Below are positions 1-9,812 of a DNA stretch of 35,359 bases, one piece after another. Source of the DNA: Candidatus Euphemobacter frigidus (GTDB taxonomy: Bacteria > Auribacterota > Erginobacteria > Erginobacterales > Erginobacteraceae). The position numbers were made by a program, and so were the translations under genes. The notes under the pieces are model-generated. The model ran no database searches and was not told the origin of the DNA. It saw nothing but the letters and a program-made list of their open reading frames with translations. Each line of letters starts with the position of its first letter. Position 1 is the first letter of the stretch. The DNA lies in the NCBI GenBank assembly GCA_030765805.1, contig JAVCDH010000009.1, positions 1 to 35,359 of the forward strand, given 5' to 3'.

Positions 1-25
1 AGGTTTTATTAAGGAGTGATCAGAA

Positions 26-1276
26 ATGACAAAAGTCGACGTACAGGAAATCCATCCCTGCCGAAGAGAATTGAAGATTGAAGTCTCTCCGGAAGCCATG
101 GAAAGCGAGATTGCCTCTACTTATAACCGATTGGGACGTGGTAGGAAGATTCCCGGTTTTCGACCGGGAAAGGCTCCCCGGAGTGTTCTTGAGAAATACA
201 TTGGTGGTGAAGTTCGGTCTCAATCTATCAGCAAACAGGTCCAGGCCGGCTATCTCCAGGCAGTTAAGGACCGGGATCTGGATGTGGTCGGGGACCCTGA
301 TTTCAGCGATATCGATTGGACGGAAGGCGGTTCTCTTCGCTTTACGGCAACGGTGGATATCAGCCCGGAGATTCAGTTAAAGAATTACCGGGGGATCCGC
401 CTGACCAGGGAGGGAAGTCAGGTGGTCGATGAAGAGATCGACCGGACGGTGGAATCGTTGAGAGAACGGTTGGCCACCTATGAAACCGGGGAAGAGAGAC
501 CTCTGCGGGAAGGGGATTGGGCCCTGGTCGATTACCGACCGTCCGGCGCCCCCGACGATCAATGGGTGGAAGGGAGATTAATCGAGATTAACTCCCCGGA
601 GTCGGATGCACTTGGCCCGCAGTTGGCAGGAATGAGGCCCGGTGAGACGCGTTCGGTGAAGGTAGCGAATCCGCAACCGGGAGAGTCCGGATCAGACCTC
701 CTTGAGTTTGAGGCGCGTCTCCAGGAGGTCAAAAAGAAGAATCTTCCGGAGATTACCGATGAGTGGGCCCGGAGTTGGGGTAATTTCCCGGGGATAGCAG
801 AACTGCGGGAGCAGATCAAAGAGGATATTCGGCAGAGAAAAGAGCTCTCCGCGAAGAGAGCGATGGAGGCGCAAGCGATCGATTTTCTCCTGAAGAAACA
901 TACTTTTCTGGTTCCCCCCCGCACCCTGGACTCACTTACTGAACAGTATCTGAGAGCAGCCTCCCCGCCGGGGGCAAAGGATACCGGGGAGGAAGAACTG
1001 AAGCGGAAAGCCCGTGAAAGAGCGGAAGCTGATCTGCGCCTTATCTTTATGCTGGCCGAGATTGCCCGCCGGGAAAAGATTGAAGTCGATCCCCGGGCCG
1101 TTGCGGAGGAGATTGCCGTCATGGCCCGGCAGAAAGGGGTCTCTCCGGAGGAATACCGGAAGGAATTAGAGAAAAACCGGCAGGTCGACGCAGTCAGAGA
1201 CCGGATTCTCCGCCAACGGACTATTGATTTCTTAATCGAACATGCTAAAATAAAAGAAACAGGAGCTATAAAATGA
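26..1276 (+). CDS. tig: Trigger factor, ribosome-associated chaperone
   Basis: Cytosolic chaperone that binds the ribosome exit tunnel and helps nascent chains fold. The protein is 416 aa, slightly short for the family. The N-terminal ribosome-binding signature GFRPGKAP is at residues 44-51. A shortened FKBP-like middle region spans roughly 150-235, and a charged helical C-terminal domain follows. The middle domain looks reduced, so prolyl isomerase activity is uncertain. The ATG follows the ribosome binding site AAGGAGTGAT at 11-20. It overlaps clpP by 4 bp (ATGA), so the two are probably translationally coupled. tig-clpP-clpX is a common bacterial order, which supports the call. Confidence 0.96.
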   Translation: MTKVDVQEIHPCRRELKIEVSPEAMESEIASTYNRLGRGRKIPGFRPGKAPRSVLEKYIGGEVRSQSISKQVQAGYLQAVKDRDLDVVGDPDFSDIDWTEGGSLRFTATVDISPEIQLKNYRGIRLTREGSQVVDEEIDRTVESLRERLATYETGEERPLREGDWALVDYRPSGAPDDQWVEGRLIEINSPESDALGPQLAGMRPGETRSVKVANPQPGESGSDLLEFEARLQEVKKKNLPEITDEWARSWGNFPGIAELREQIKEDIRQRKELSAKRAMEAQAIDFLLKKHTFLVPPRTLDSLTEQYLRAASPPGAKDTGEEELKRKARERAEADLRLIFMLAEIARREKIEVDPRAVAEEIAVMARQKGVSPEEYRKELEKNRQVDAVRDRILRQRTIDFLIEHAKIKETGAIK

Positions 1277-1878
1277 CCAAAAATTATTCTCAACTTATCC
1301 CGATGGTTGTCGAGCAGACCGGCCGGATGGAGCGGGCCTATGATATTTTCTCCCGGCTCTTGAAAGACCGGATAATTTTTCTGGGCACCCCGATCGATGA
1401 CACAATAGCTAACTTAGTTGTTGCCCAGATGCTCTATCTTCAGATGGAGGATCCCGATAAGGATATTAGCCTCTATATCAATACCCCCGGGGGCGCGGTG
1501 ACGGCGGGGCTGGCGGTCTACGATACGATGCAGTTCGTCAAATGCGATGTCACCACCTACTGTGTGGGACAGGCCACCAGCATGGGGGCCCTGCTCCTGG
1601 CGGCGGGGACTGTAAAGAAGAGGTTTGCCCTCCCGCATGCCCGGATTATGATCCATCAGCCCTGGGGTGGGACGCAGGGGGCCGCGGCCGATATCAGTAT
1701 TCAGGCCCGGGAGATATTACGATTGAGGAAAAAGCTCAATGAGCTGATGGCCGCGCATACCGGTCAGCCATTTGAAAAGATTGAGAAAGATGCCGACCGG
1801 GATTTTTTCATGACGGCGGAGGAGGCGGTGGCTTACGGCTTGGTAGACGAGGTTGTCAGCAGAAAAAAGGACAGGTAA
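1273..1878 (+). CDS. clpP: ATP-dependent Clp protease proteolytic subunit
   Basis: Serine peptidase that forms the double-heptameric chamber of ClpXP. At 201 aa it has the normal family length. The catalytic triad is visible as Ser103 (in [10 protein letters not shown]), His128 (in MIHQPWGG) and Asp177 (in DADRDFFM), with the same spacing as the E. coli enzyme. The substrate-binding strand INTPGGAV is at 69-76. The start codon overlaps the tig stop by 4 bp. clpX follows 4 nt after the stop, so the protease and its unfoldase are made from one message. Confidence 0.98.
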   Translation: MTKNYSQLIPMVVEQTGRMERAYDIFSRLLKDRIIFLGTPIDDTIANLVVAQMLYLQMEDPDKDISLYINTPGGAVTAGLAVYDTMQFVKCDVTTYCVGQATSMGALLLAAGTVKKRFALPHARIMIHQPWGGTQGAAADISIQAREILRLRKKLNELMAAHTGQPFEKIEKDADRDFFMTAEEAVAYGLVDEVVSRKKDR

Positions 1879-1882
1879 TTCG

Positions 1883-3139
1883 ATGAACACTCAGGATAAC
1901 CGAGGGAACGGACTGCCCCATTGTTCTTTCTGTGGCCGTCCCGCTTCACAGACCGGCCGCTTGATTACCGGCCAGGAAGGCCTGATCTGTGAGGAGTGCG
2001 TCCTTCTCTGCTACGACATGCTGAAGGAGAGGAAACCAAAAAAAAAGAAGCATCCCGTCCTTCCGGTCCGGACCTCGACTCCCAAGGTGATTAAAGAGTA
2101 TCTGGATCAATATGTTATCGGACAGGAACACGCGAAGAAGACCCTGGCCGTCGCCGTCCATAATCATTACAAACGGATTCGGGAGACGCGGAAGTCAAGC
2201 CCGGTGGAACTGGAGAAGAGCAATATTCTTATGATCGGGCCGACCGGGTCCGGCAAGACCCTTCTGGCCCGGACCCTGGCCCGATATCTGCATGTTCCCT
2301 TCGCTATCGCCGACGCCACCACGACGACGGAAGCGGGATACGTGGGAGAAGATGTGGAAAATATTATCCTGAGGCTTCTCCAGGCCTCGGATTATCAGGT
2401 TGAGAACGCCCAGATAGGCATTATTTATATCGACGAAATAGACAAGATCGCAAGTCGGACGGAGAACGTCTCCATAACCCGGGATGTATCCGGGGAAGGG
2501 GTCCAGCAGGCGCTGTTGAAGATATTTGAAGGAACGATCTGCAACGTTCCTCCCAAGGGAGGAAGGAAGCATCCCCACCAGGAGTTTATACGCGTTGATA
2601 CCACCAATATTCTCTTTATCTGCGGTGGTACGTTCAACGGCCTGGAAGATATCATCCTGCGTCGCCTAGGAAAGCGGGTGATCGGTTTTGATTCGCCCGA
2701 ACGCGCCGCGGAAAAACTCGGCCGCGGAGAAATCCTCTCCCTGGTCGAGCCCGAAGATCTGATCAAGTACGGGTTGATTCCGGAGTTTGTCGGGCGCCTC
2801 CCGGTTGAGACGGCTCTCTATGACTTGGAAAAAGATGATCTGATCAGAATCCTTACCGAGCCGAAGAACGCCCTGATCAAGCAGTACATCCGGCTCCTCG
2901 AGATAGAAGGGGTGGAGTTGAAATATACCGACGGGGCGTTGGCGTTCCTGGCGGAAGAGGCTATTCGCAAGGGTACCGGGGCCAGGGCCCTGCGGAGCAT
3001 TCTGGAGCGGGTCATGCTTGATATTATGTATGAAGTTCCCTCCCGCGAGGATCTCCATGAATTTGAGTTGACCAGGCCGTCCTTGAAGAGATTGATCAAA
3101 CAGATCACCACGTTCGACCCCTCCCGCCGGGCCGCTTAG
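1883..3139 (+). CDS. clpX: ClpX, AAA+ unfoldase of the ClpXP protease
   Basis: ATP-dependent unfoldase that recognises substrates and threads them into ClpP. It is 418 aa from the ATG at 1883. The reading frame is open to a TTG at 1853, but that lies inside clpP and has no advantage. The N-terminal zinc-binding domain has Cys14, Cys17, Cys36 and Cys39. The Walker A motif GPTGSGKT is at 119-126 and the Walker B motif IDEID ends at Asp187. The pore loop GYVGED and the ClpP-docking IGF loop (KRVIGF) are both present, so it should dock onto the neighbouring ClpP. A GGACAGG-like ribosome binding site lies about 10 nt upstream. Confidence 0.98.
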   Translation: MNTQDNRGNGLPHCSFCGRPASQTGRLITGQEGLICEECVLLCYDMLKERKPKKKKHPVLPVRTSTPKVIKEYLDQYVIGQEHAKKTLAVAVHNHYKRIRETRKSSPVELEKSNILMIGPTGSGKTLLARTLARYLHVPFAIADATTTTEAGYVGEDVENIILRLLQASDYQVENAQIGIIYIDEIDKIASRTENVSITRDVSGEGVQQALLKIFEGTICNVPPKGGRKHPHQEFIRVDTTNILFICGGTFNGLEDIILRRLGKRVIGFDSPERAAEKLGRGEILSLVEPEDLIKYGLIPEFVGRLPVETALYDLEKDDLIRILTEPKNALIKQYIRLLEIEGVELKYTDGALAFLAEEAIRKGTGARALRSILERVMLDIMYEVPSREDLHEFELTRPSLKRLIKQITTFDPSRRAA

Positions 3140-3177
3140 CGTATCGGTTCAAAAGCAGCTAACCCGATTTATTTCCA

Positions 3178-3906
3178 GTGAATTCAACAAAAAAAGATAA
3201 GTTCAGACCATTTCCCCGCCATATCGCTATTATTATGGATGGAAACGGCCGCTGGGCGAAACAGCGCGGTCTCTCCCGGTTGGAAGGCCATCGGGCCGGC
3301 GCGGAAACGGTCCGGAAGATAACCACCTCGGCCGCCGAGATAGGGCTTGAGTACCTGACTCTCTACGCTTTTTCAGTTGAGAACTGGCGACGGCCGAAGC
3401 GGGAGATCCAGGGATTGATGCGCTACCTGAAAGAGTACCTCAAAAGCGAGCTCCCGGTGATGCAGGAGAATAACATCCGTTTGCGCGCCATCGGTCGCCT
3501 CCACCGGTTCCCATTCGGAGTACAGAAAGTCCTGGCCCAGACCATCGATGCCACCTCCGGAAATACCGGTCTGACATTAGTCCTGGCGCTCAGTTACAGT
3601 GGCCGGGCTGAGATTATCGATGGGATAAGAAAGATTGTGGAAGGAGCGCTGGCGGGGGAGATAACACCCGGGATGATCGATGAACCGTTCTTTGCCCGGT
3701 ATCTTTACGCGGGTGATATTCCGGATCCCGATCTCCTGATCCGGACCAGCGGGGAGATGCGGGTAAGCAATTTCCTGCTCTGGGAGATATCTTATACCGA
3801 ACTCTGGGTTACGCCGCTCTGCTGGCCCGATTTTAAGCGGGAAGATCTGATGGCGGCGATCGAGGACTACCAAAAACGGGATCGTCGTTTTGGAGGGTTG
3901 AATTAG
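3178..3906 (+). CDS. uppS: Undecaprenyl diphosphate synthase (cis-prenyltransferase)
   Basis: Condenses isopentenyl diphosphate onto farnesyl diphosphate to make the C55 carrier lipid for peptidoglycan and surface glycans. The protein is 242 aa. Family motifs are clear: HIAIIMDGNGRW near the N terminus with the Mg-binding Asp at 21, the segment FSVENWRRP, and C-terminal DPDLLIRTSGE followed by SNFLLWE. The start is taken as the GTG at 3178, since an ATG further in (3235) would remove the catalytic Asp region. No strong ribosome binding site is seen. cdsA begins 2 nt after its stop codon, a conserved pairing. Confidence 0.96.
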   Translation: MNSTKKDKFRPFPRHIAIIMDGNGRWAKQRGLSRLEGHRAGAETVRKITTSAAEIGLEYLTLYAFSVENWRRPKREIQGLMRYLKEYLKSELPVMQENNIRLRAIGRLHRFPFGVQKVLAQTIDATSGNTGLTLVLALSYSGRAEIIDGIRKIVEGALAGEITPGMIDEPFFARYLYAGDIPDPDLLIRTSGEMRVSNFLLWEISYTELWVTPLCWPDFKREDLMAAIEDYQKRDRRFGGLN

Positions 3907-3908
3907 TA

Positions 3909-4772
3909 ATGTTTAAAAAGAGAATATTAACCGCCATTCCGCTAATTCTGATTATGGTCGGGGTCATCTACTTCAGTGACCAGGCGCCGATCCTCTTCTT
4001 TCTGGCCGGGAATCTCTTCGTTGGGCTGGGGCTGCGGGAATTTTTGCGGATGACGGACGGAATAAAGGCGGTGGGAATCCCGGGGGGGCTCTGCCTCTTC
4101 TCGTCGGTTTTTATCGCCTCCGTTGGACAACAGGCACTGCCGGCCCACCTCTCCCTATTTGCGGGAACCGCCTGGGGAGATGTGGTGCTCTTCGCCATCA
4201 TCACGGGGTTGTTCATCTTTCAAGCTACCCGGCGCGAAGGGGGAGATACCATCAGCAAGATCAGCAGTACTCTGGCCGGGATAATTTACGTGGCGTGGCT
4301 GTTTTCTTTTCTTCCCCGGATTAACTACTATTTCTACGCGTCGGGATCCGGAAGCGGCGACGGGCGGTTTTATATATTCTTTTTATTTTTAGTCGTTAAG
4401 GTCAACGACAGCGTGGCGTATTTTGTCGGTTCTAAATGGGGGCAGCGCAAGCTCATCCCCAGGATCAGTCCCGGCAAGACTATCGAGGGCGCGGTCGGGG
4501 GAGTCCTGGCCGGTGGCCTGGCCGCGGTATTAGGTAAATATATCTTCTCTCTCTCCCGAATCACCTGGCCGGCGGCGCTGACCTTGGGAATAGTTCTGGG
4601 AACGGCGGCGGTGATGGGAGATCTGGCGGAGTCCCTTCTGAAGAGATCCGCCGAACGGAAAGATTCCGGCCGTACCTTGCCGGGGATGGGGGGGATACTT
4701 GATCTGCTCGACAGCCTTTTCTTTACCACCCCTCTCCTCTATCTCTACATGAAATTAATATTAAAGTTATGA
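3909..4772 (+). CDS. cdsA: Phosphatidate cytidylyltransferase (CDP-diglyceride synthase)
   Basis: Integral membrane enzyme that makes CDP-diacylglycerol from phosphatidate and CTP, the branch point of phospholipid synthesis. The protein is 287 aa with multiple hydrophobic segments from residue 8 onward. The C-terminal family signature is present as KDSGRTLPGMGGILDLLDS; the consensus PGHGG and DRxDS positions are altered to PGMGG and DLLDS here. It lies between uppS and dxr as in many bacteria. Its stop codon overlaps the dxr start by 4 bp. Confidence 0.93.
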   Translation: MFKKRILTAIPLILIMVGVIYFSDQAPILFFLAGNLFVGLGLREFLRMTDGIKAVGIPGGLCLFSSVFIASVGQQALPAHLSLFAGTAWGDVVLFAIITGLFIFQATRREGGDTISKISSTLAGIIYVAWLFSFLPRINYYFYASGSGSGDGRFYIFFLFLVVKVNDSVAYFVGSKWGQRKLIPRISPGKTIEGAVGGVLAGGLAAVLGKYIFSLSRITWPAALTLGIVLGTAAVMGDLAESLLKRSAERKDSGRTLPGMGGILDLLDSLFFTTPLLYLYMKLILKL

Positions 4773-5923
4773 AGAAGATTGTTATATTAGGCTCAACCGG
4801 CTCCATCGGCACCAATACACTGGAAGTTATCCGCCGGGATCCGGGAGCTTTTCGGGTAATCGGGTTGGCGGCCGGGGGGAATATCGAACTGCTCCTGCGG
4901 CAGATTGATGAGTTCAAGCCGGCCCGGGTGGCGGTTGCCGCGGAACGGCAATGCCAGGCCCTTCAGAATCGGCTGAACGGAGCGGTCGAGGTGCTCCCGG
5001 GTGACCGGGGACTTCTAAAGCTGGCGAAATCTGATGAAGCGGATATGGTGGTGGTGGCGATCCCGGGTACGACGGCCCTCCTCCCGGCTCTCGGGGCCAT
5101 CGAGCGCGGGAAGGAGATCGCCCTGGCTTCCAAAGAGATTCTGGTCGCGGCGGGGGAGCTGGTGGTCTCTTCGGCGGCCGCGAGCGGCAGCATGATCCTT
5201 CCGGTGGATAGCGAACACTCGGCGATCTTTCAGTGTCTGCGGAGAGATAAGAAGGAACTGGTCAGGAGGATCATCCTCACCGCTTCCGGGGGCCCTTTTC
5301 TACAAGCTTCCCGGGCTGAGCTGGAGGCCGCGACTCCCCGCCAGGCGCTCAGTCATCCCCGCTGGAAGATGGGTCGGAAGGTCACCCTGGATTCGGCGAC
5401 TATGATGAACAAGGGCCTGGAAGTACTGGAAGCCCATTGGCTCTTCAACGTCCCGCTTGACCGGATCGGGGTTGTTATTCATCCTCAGAGTATAATCCAT
5501 TCCCTGGTGGAGATGCGCGACGGCGCCCTTCTGGCCCAGATGAGCCTCCCGGATATGCGATTGCCGATCTCCTACGCGCTTTATTACCCGGAACGGTCCC
5601 CCCAGAGCTTTCAGACGACGTTGCTCCCCGAGCTGGAGCCGCTTACATTCTTCGAGCCGAACCGGGAACTCTTCCCGGCGCTTGACCTTGCTTACCAGGC
5701 CGGCCGGATCGGGGGAACAATGCCGGCTGTTTTGAACGCGGCCAACGAAGTGGCGGGAGAGGATTTCCTGGACGGGAAGATTCCGTTTATGGGGATAATG
5801 AACGTCGTCCGGCAGACCATGGAGGCTCACCGCCCGGTCGCAGACCCCGACCTGGACGCCATCCTTGAAGCGGACCGGGAAGGCCGCCGCCGGGCGGAAT
5901 CAATAATAAGGGGCATGATCTAA
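4769..5923 (+). CDS. dxr: 1-deoxy-D-xylulose 5-phosphate reductoisomerase
   Basis: Second enzyme of the MEP pathway, converting DXP to 2-C-methyl-D-erythritol 4-phosphate with NADPH. The protein is 384 aa, typical of the family. The nucleotide-binding motif GSTGSIGTNTLEV is at the N terminus. The metal and substrate motifs are visible: VDSEHSAIFQ, LTASGGPF, and the lid and substrate region around TLDSATMMNKGLEVLEAHWL. It overlaps cdsA by 4 bp and abuts rseP with no gap. A second MEP gene, ispG, lies just downstream. Confidence 0.97.
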   Translation: MKKIVILGSTGSIGTNTLEVIRRDPGAFRVIGLAAGGNIELLLRQIDEFKPARVAVAAERQCQALQNRLNGAVEVLPGDRGLLKLAKSDEADMVVVAIPGTTALLPALGAIERGKEIALASKEILVAAGELVVSSAAASGSMILPVDSEHSAIFQCLRRDKKELVRRIILTASGGPFLQASRAELEAATPRQALSHPRWKMGRKVTLDSATMMNKGLEVLEAHWLFNVPLDRIGVVIHPQSIIHSLVEMRDGALLAQMSLPDMRLPISYALYYPERSPQSFQTTLLPELEPLTFFEPNRELFPALDLAYQAGRIGGTMPAVLNAANEVAGEDFLDGKIPFMGIMNVVRQTMEAHRPVADPDLDAILEADREGRRRAESIIRGMI

Positions 5924-7546
5924 ATGGAAATCTGGTCCAGTTATATTTTGAATATTCTGAAGTTCGTTGTAGTTCTTGGGATCCTCATCTTTGTCCACGA
6001 GATGGGTCATTTCCTGGTTGCCAGGTGGACGGGTGTTTACATCAAGAAATTCTTCCTCGGCTTCGACATCGGCGGCCTGAAGATCTTCAGCTTCAAGGGA
6101 AAAGAAACCGAGTACGGGATCGGGATTCTCCCTCTGGGGGGGTACGTCAAGATGGCCGGTCAGGAGGATCTCCCTGCCGATAATGAAGAGGGTCGGAAGA
6201 AACTGGAGGAGGAGGAGAAGGACATCCCCCCGGAGAGACGGTTTGACCGCAAGTCCCTCCTGAAGCGGGCGGCGATTGTCATCGCCGGTCCCCTGATGAA
6301 CCTGATCCTTGGTCTGCTCGTATTTATCGCGGTTGCCATGATCGGAGTCCCGGTCCCCCGGGATACAAGCGGGCCGTTGGTCGGGGCGGTGGCGAAAGGG
6401 CTTCCGGCGGAGACGGCCGGGCTGAGGTCGGGGGACCGGATTGTAGAAATAGATGGTGAAGAGATCGAAGATTGGCAGGATCTCAACTGGAAGATCAGAT
6501 TCGCGGAGCCGGGTAAGGAGTTAGCGATCATGCTGCTCCGAGACGGGAATCGGATTTCAGTCCGGGTGACGCCGGAGAAATTCCGGGGCATCGGTTATCC
6601 CCGGATCGGGATCGCCTTCGGGGGGCGGATCGCCGTCTGGGGGATTCAGACTGACTCTCTTGCCGCCCGGTCCGGCGTGCAGGTCGGCGATATCATCACC
6701 ACCGTGAATGGAATCCCCTTCTTCTCTCCCTTTCTTGAGGACATGATCGGTGATCAAGTCGGGGAAGAGGTTGCGGTCAGTGTCTCCCGGCCGGAGACAG
6801 AAGAGACCCTCCAGTTCAATCTACCCACCTATTCGTGGAAGATTATTCCGGGGCTCGATCTCGATAAAGACCGGGTGAAAAATGTCGACTATCGGGCCGA
6901 TAAGGATGTCCAGGCGTTACGGAAGGGTGATCGGGTGGTAGCGATAGACGGAGAAGAGGTGGTTCTGGAGAAGATTGCCGAGAGAATTCAGGCGGCGGCG
7001 GATGGAACGATACTCGAACTGGACGTTCAACGTGCTGGGTGGATGTTCTTCAAACCATCTGCCCGCTTTACGGTCCGGGCGGTGGTCTCCGCCATCCCCG
7101 CGATAGAAGGGGTACGTTTTGTCCAGCTGCAGGAGGTCGACCTGGTCCGGTACTCCGGCCTGAAAGCCATTGCGGTCGGCGCCAGGATGGCCGTTGAGAG
7201 CGTGGAGAAGATGATCAGCGTCTTCTACATGATGATCATCGGCCGGGTAGAGACTTCCGAGATATCCGGACCGGTCGGGATCTTCAATATTACCAGCCGG
7301 ATCCATGGCCTGACCAACCTTCTCTCTCTTCTGGCCCTGATCAGCATCAATCTCGGCATCATCAACCTCCTGCCGCTCCCGGTTTTGGATGGCGGCCATC
7401 TCCTCTTCTTCTTTCTGGAAGCAATTATCCGGCGGCCCCTCTCTCCCCGTTTTTTGATGGTTACTCAGCAGGTTGGCCTGGCGCTGATCGCGGTTCTTGT
7501 TTTGCTTATTACCTATAACGATATTCTCCGGGTGCTGGGATATTAA
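5924..7546 (+). CDS. rseP: RseP-family site-2 zinc metalloprotease with three PDZ-like modules
   Basis: Intramembrane protease of the S2P family, which in other bacteria cleaves anti-sigma factors and leftover signal peptides. The zinc motif HEMGH is at residues 25-29 in the first membrane helix. The third ligand motif is LDGG at 488-491. GYVKMAGQ near 72 and the second helix GPLMNLILGL are typical. At 540 aa it is about 90 aa longer than E. coli RseP. Two PDZ domains lie at about 149-225 and 228-302. A further PDZ-like unit at about 308-392 includes KGDRVVAIDGEEV. The place between dxr and ispG is conventional; the substrate is unknown. Confidence 0.95.
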   Translation: MEIWSSYILNILKFVVVLGILIFVHEMGHFLVARWTGVYIKKFFLGFDIGGLKIFSFKGKETEYGIGILPLGGYVKMAGQEDLPADNEEGRKKLEEEEKDIPPERRFDRKSLLKRAAIVIAGPLMNLILGLLVFIAVAMIGVPVPRDTSGPLVGAVAKGLPAETAGLRSGDRIVEIDGEEIEDWQDLNWKIRFAEPGKELAIMLLRDGNRISVRVTPEKFRGIGYPRIGIAFGGRIAVWGIQTDSLAARSGVQVGDIITTVNGIPFFSPFLEDMIGDQVGEEVAVSVSRPETEETLQFNLPTYSWKIIPGLDLDKDRVKNVDYRADKDVQALRKGDRVVAIDGEEVVLEKIAERIQAAADGTILELDVQRAGWMFFKPSARFTVRAVVSAIPAIEGVRFVQLQEVDLVRYSGLKAIAVGARMAVESVEKMISVFYMMIIGRVETSEISGPVGIFNITSRIHGLTNLLSLLALISINLGIINLLPLPVLDGGHLLFFFLEAIIRRPLSPRFLMVTQQVGLALIAVLVLLITYNDILRVLGY

Positions 7547-7548
7547 CT

Positions 7549-8628
7549 ATGAAAAAACACTCTACTCGCCGAATCATAGTAGGAAGTGTCCCGGTTGGGG
7601 GAGGGGCTCCGGTCTCGGTCCAGTCAATGACCAAGACCGACACCCGGGACGTGGAGGCGACGTGTGCCCAGATTGCCGAACTCTCCCGAACCGGCTGTGA
7701 GATCGTCCGGGTCGCCGTTCCGGATCAGGTCGCGGCCCGGGCACTGAAATCTATCTGTGCCCGTTCACCGATTCCCGTCATCGCCGATGTTCATTTCGAT
7801 CATCGCCTTGCCCTGGCCGCGGTCGCGGCGGGGGTGGATGGCCTGAGGATCAACCCGGGGAATATCGGATCGGAGTTGAAAGTAAAAGAAGTAGTAAGCT
7901 GTTGCCGGGAGAGAAATATCCCGATCCGGGTCGGGGTAAACGAGGGCTCTCTCAGCCAGGAGATGGAGGCTAGGTACGGTGGTCCCACCCCCCGGGCGCT
8001 GGTCGAGAGCGCTCTTCAGGAAGTAGGCGTGATCGAGAAGATGGGGTATGAAGAGATAAAAATATCCGTCAAAGCGTTTGACGTCTTTACCTCTCGGGAG
8101 GCGTACCGGCTTCTCTCTCGTCGGACCGATTATCCCCTCCATATCGGGATCACCGAGGCCGGTCCTCCGGTCCCCGGTACGGTCAGGTCCGCGATCGGGA
8201 TATCAATGCTCCTGCTGGAAGGGATCGGCGACACGATCCGGGTATCCCTCAGCACCTCCCCTCTCGAGGAGGTCCGGGTCGGCCGGGAGATTCTCCAGAC
8301 TCTGGGGTTGAGGAGCTACGGCCCCGTGATCATCAGTTGCCCGACCTGCGGCCGGACCCAGGTCGATCTCCTCGCCCTGGTTCGGGAAGTAGAGAAGAAG
8401 GTTGGTTCTCTCTCCCGCCCGGAAGAACTGGCCGGAGTCCGGGTCGCTGTGATGGGCTGTGAGGTAAACGGCCCCGGAGAGGCCCGCCACGCCGAGATCG
8501 GTATCGCGGGGGGGAAGGAGACGGCCCTCCTCTTTAAGGGGGGGAAAGTGCTTCAACGACTGCCGGTCTCCGAAGCAGCCGACGCCCTGATGGCTGAACT
8601 GTTGACGTTGAGAACAGATCATATATAA
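7549..8628 (+). CDS. ispG: 4-hydroxy-3-methylbut-2-enyl-diphosphate synthase
   Basis: [4Fe-4S] enzyme of the MEP pathway that reductively opens ME-cPP to HMBPP. The protein is 359 aa, the short two-domain form. The N-terminal TIM-barrel begins with the typical PVSVQSMTKTDT. The cluster ligands are the two cysteines of SCPTCGRTQ (about residues 264 and 267) and the cysteine of MGCEVNGPGEA (about 302), followed by the expected NGPGEA segment. It starts 2 nt after rseP. The large insertion found in plant and chlamydial forms is absent. Confidence 0.97.
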   Translation: MKKHSTRRIIVGSVPVGGGAPVSVQSMTKTDTRDVEATCAQIAELSRTGCEIVRVAVPDQVAARALKSICARSPIPVIADVHFDHRLALAAVAAGVDGLRINPGNIGSELKVKEVVSCCRERNIPIRVGVNEGSLSQEMEARYGGPTPRALVESALQEVGVIEKMGYEEIKISVKAFDVFTSREAYRLLSRRTDYPLHIGITEAGPPVPGTVRSAIGISMLLLEGIGDTIRVSLSTSPLEEVRVGREILQTLGLRSYGPVIISCPTCGRTQVDLLALVREVEKKVGSLSRPEELAGVRVAVMGCEVNGPGEARHAEIGIAGGKETALLFKGGKVLQRLPVSEAADALMAELLTLRTDHI

Positions 8629-8641
8629 CCGGGGGAATGTG

Positions 8642-9667
8642 ATGATCAAATTAGGCATAATCGGGGTGGGAGGGTGGGGGAAGAACCTCCTCAGGAATTT
8701 TCAGGAACAGCTGGAGGCGGAAGTCGTTGTTGCCGCCGACCTGGTAGAGTCACGCCGGGCCGCGGCCCGGGCCAGGTATCCGAATCTAATCATAACCGGT
8801 GATTACGGAGATATCCTGCGGGATGGGGATATTCGGGCGGTCGTGGTCGCCACCCCGGGAGGAACACATTTTAAGATTGTCCGGGATTGCCTGCGGGCGG
8901 GGAAGGACGTCTTCGTGGAGAAGCCGATGACGTTGACCGCTCGAGATTGCCGGGAACTCTGTGAACTGGCCGATGAGCGCGACCTGATCTTGATGGTGGG
9001 GCATCTGCTCCTCTATCATCCCGGAGTGATAAAGTTAAGAGAGGAACTGCAAGCCGGCACGGTTGGCGATCTTTATTATCTCTATAGTCAGCGGGTAAAC
9101 CTGGGCAAGATCCGGCGGAGCGAGGACGCTCTCTGGACGTTCGCCCCCCATGATATATCGGTTGCCCTCTACCTGATCGGGAGTGAGCCGGTAGCTGTCT
9201 CCGCGCGGGGAGAATCTTATATCCAGCCCGGGGTAGCCGACGTGGTCTTTACCACCATCACCTTCCCCAACCGTGTTCTGGCCCATCTTCATGTCAGCTG
9301 GCTGGATCCCCATAAGGTAAGACGGGTGACGATCGTCGGCAGTAAGAAGATGATGGTCTTCGATGATATGGCCGGTTCTGAGCAGATCAAGATCTACGAT
9401 AAAGGGGTCCCGGAGAATCTCGAGTACGACACCTATGGGGAGTATCTTCATCTCCGGTACGGGGATGTGCAGATCCCCTGGGTGAAGGCCGGAGAACCTC
9501 TCCAGGCCGAGGCCGGTCATTTTATCGAGTGTGTCAAGGAGAGAAAACAGCCGTTCACCGATGGAAAAAATGGCCTGGCGGTGGTGAGGGTTCTGGAAGC
9601 GGCCCGCCAGTCGCTGGAGGATGGGGGGAGAATTGTTTATCTTTTAAAGGGAGAAGGTAACTACTAA
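8642..9667 (+). CDS. Gfo/Idh/MocA-family NAD(P)-dependent sugar dehydrogenase
   Basis: Likely oxidises or isomerises a nucleotide sugar for surface polysaccharide. The Rossmann motif IGVGGWG is at residues 5-11 and the family motif VEKPMT is present near 95. A C-terminal segment ending HFIECVKERKQPF is typical of members paired with a WlbB/WbpD acyltransferase, which is the next gene. The best comparison is WlbA/WbpB, the 3-dehydrogenase of UDP-GlcNAcA, but the substrate is inferred from context only. The ATG at 8642 is preferred over the GTG at 8639 because the GGGGG at 8631-8635 is better spaced. No WlbC-type aminotransferase is adjacent. Confidence 0.85.
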   Translation: MIKLGIIGVGGWGKNLLRNFQEQLEAEVVVAADLVESRRAAARARYPNLIITGDYGDILRDGDIRAVVVATPGGTHFKIVRDCLRAGKDVFVEKPMTLTARDCRELCELADERDLILMVGHLLLYHPGVIKLREELQAGTVGDLYYLYSQRVNLGKIRRSEDALWTFAPHDISVALYLIGSEPVAVSARGESYIQPGVADVVFTTITFPNRVLAHLHVSWLDPHKVRRVTIVGSKKMMVFDDMAGSEQIKIYDKGVPENLEYDTYGEYLHLRYGDVQIPWVKAGEPLQAEAGHFIECVKERKQPFTDGKNGLAVVRVLEAARQSLEDGGRIVYLLKGEGNY

Positions 9668-9673
9668 GGTTTA

Positions 9674-9780
9674 GGGGTTCACGGTTCAAGGGTTCACGGT
9701 TAGAGAGTGATGAAGATTGAATGGTTTGAAGATATTGAAGCGCGCAAGGCAATAAACCGTGAACCGTGAACGTTGAACCT
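9674..9780. repeat. Inverted pair of 7-bp-periodic repeat arms
   Basis: The gap between the dehydrogenase and the acyltransferase holds two facing arms. The left arm (9677-9705) reads as units GTTCACG, GTTCAAG, one extra G, GTTCACG and GTTAGAG. The right arm (9758-9778) reads CGTGAAC, CGTGAAC, GTTGAAC, which is the reverse complement type. About 52 nt separate the arms. The RNA could form a long imperfect hairpin. Its function is unknown. Confidence 0.8.
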
Positions 9781-9812
9781 GACAACCTGAGTAGTTACGG
9801 GAGAAGATAAAG

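Noticed and set aside
559-1293. Long antisense reading frames opposite tig, pgpH, ppdK, thiC and others
   Set aside because: They lie wholly opposite well-supported genes, have low-complexity Arg/Ser/Pro-rich translations and no family motifs.
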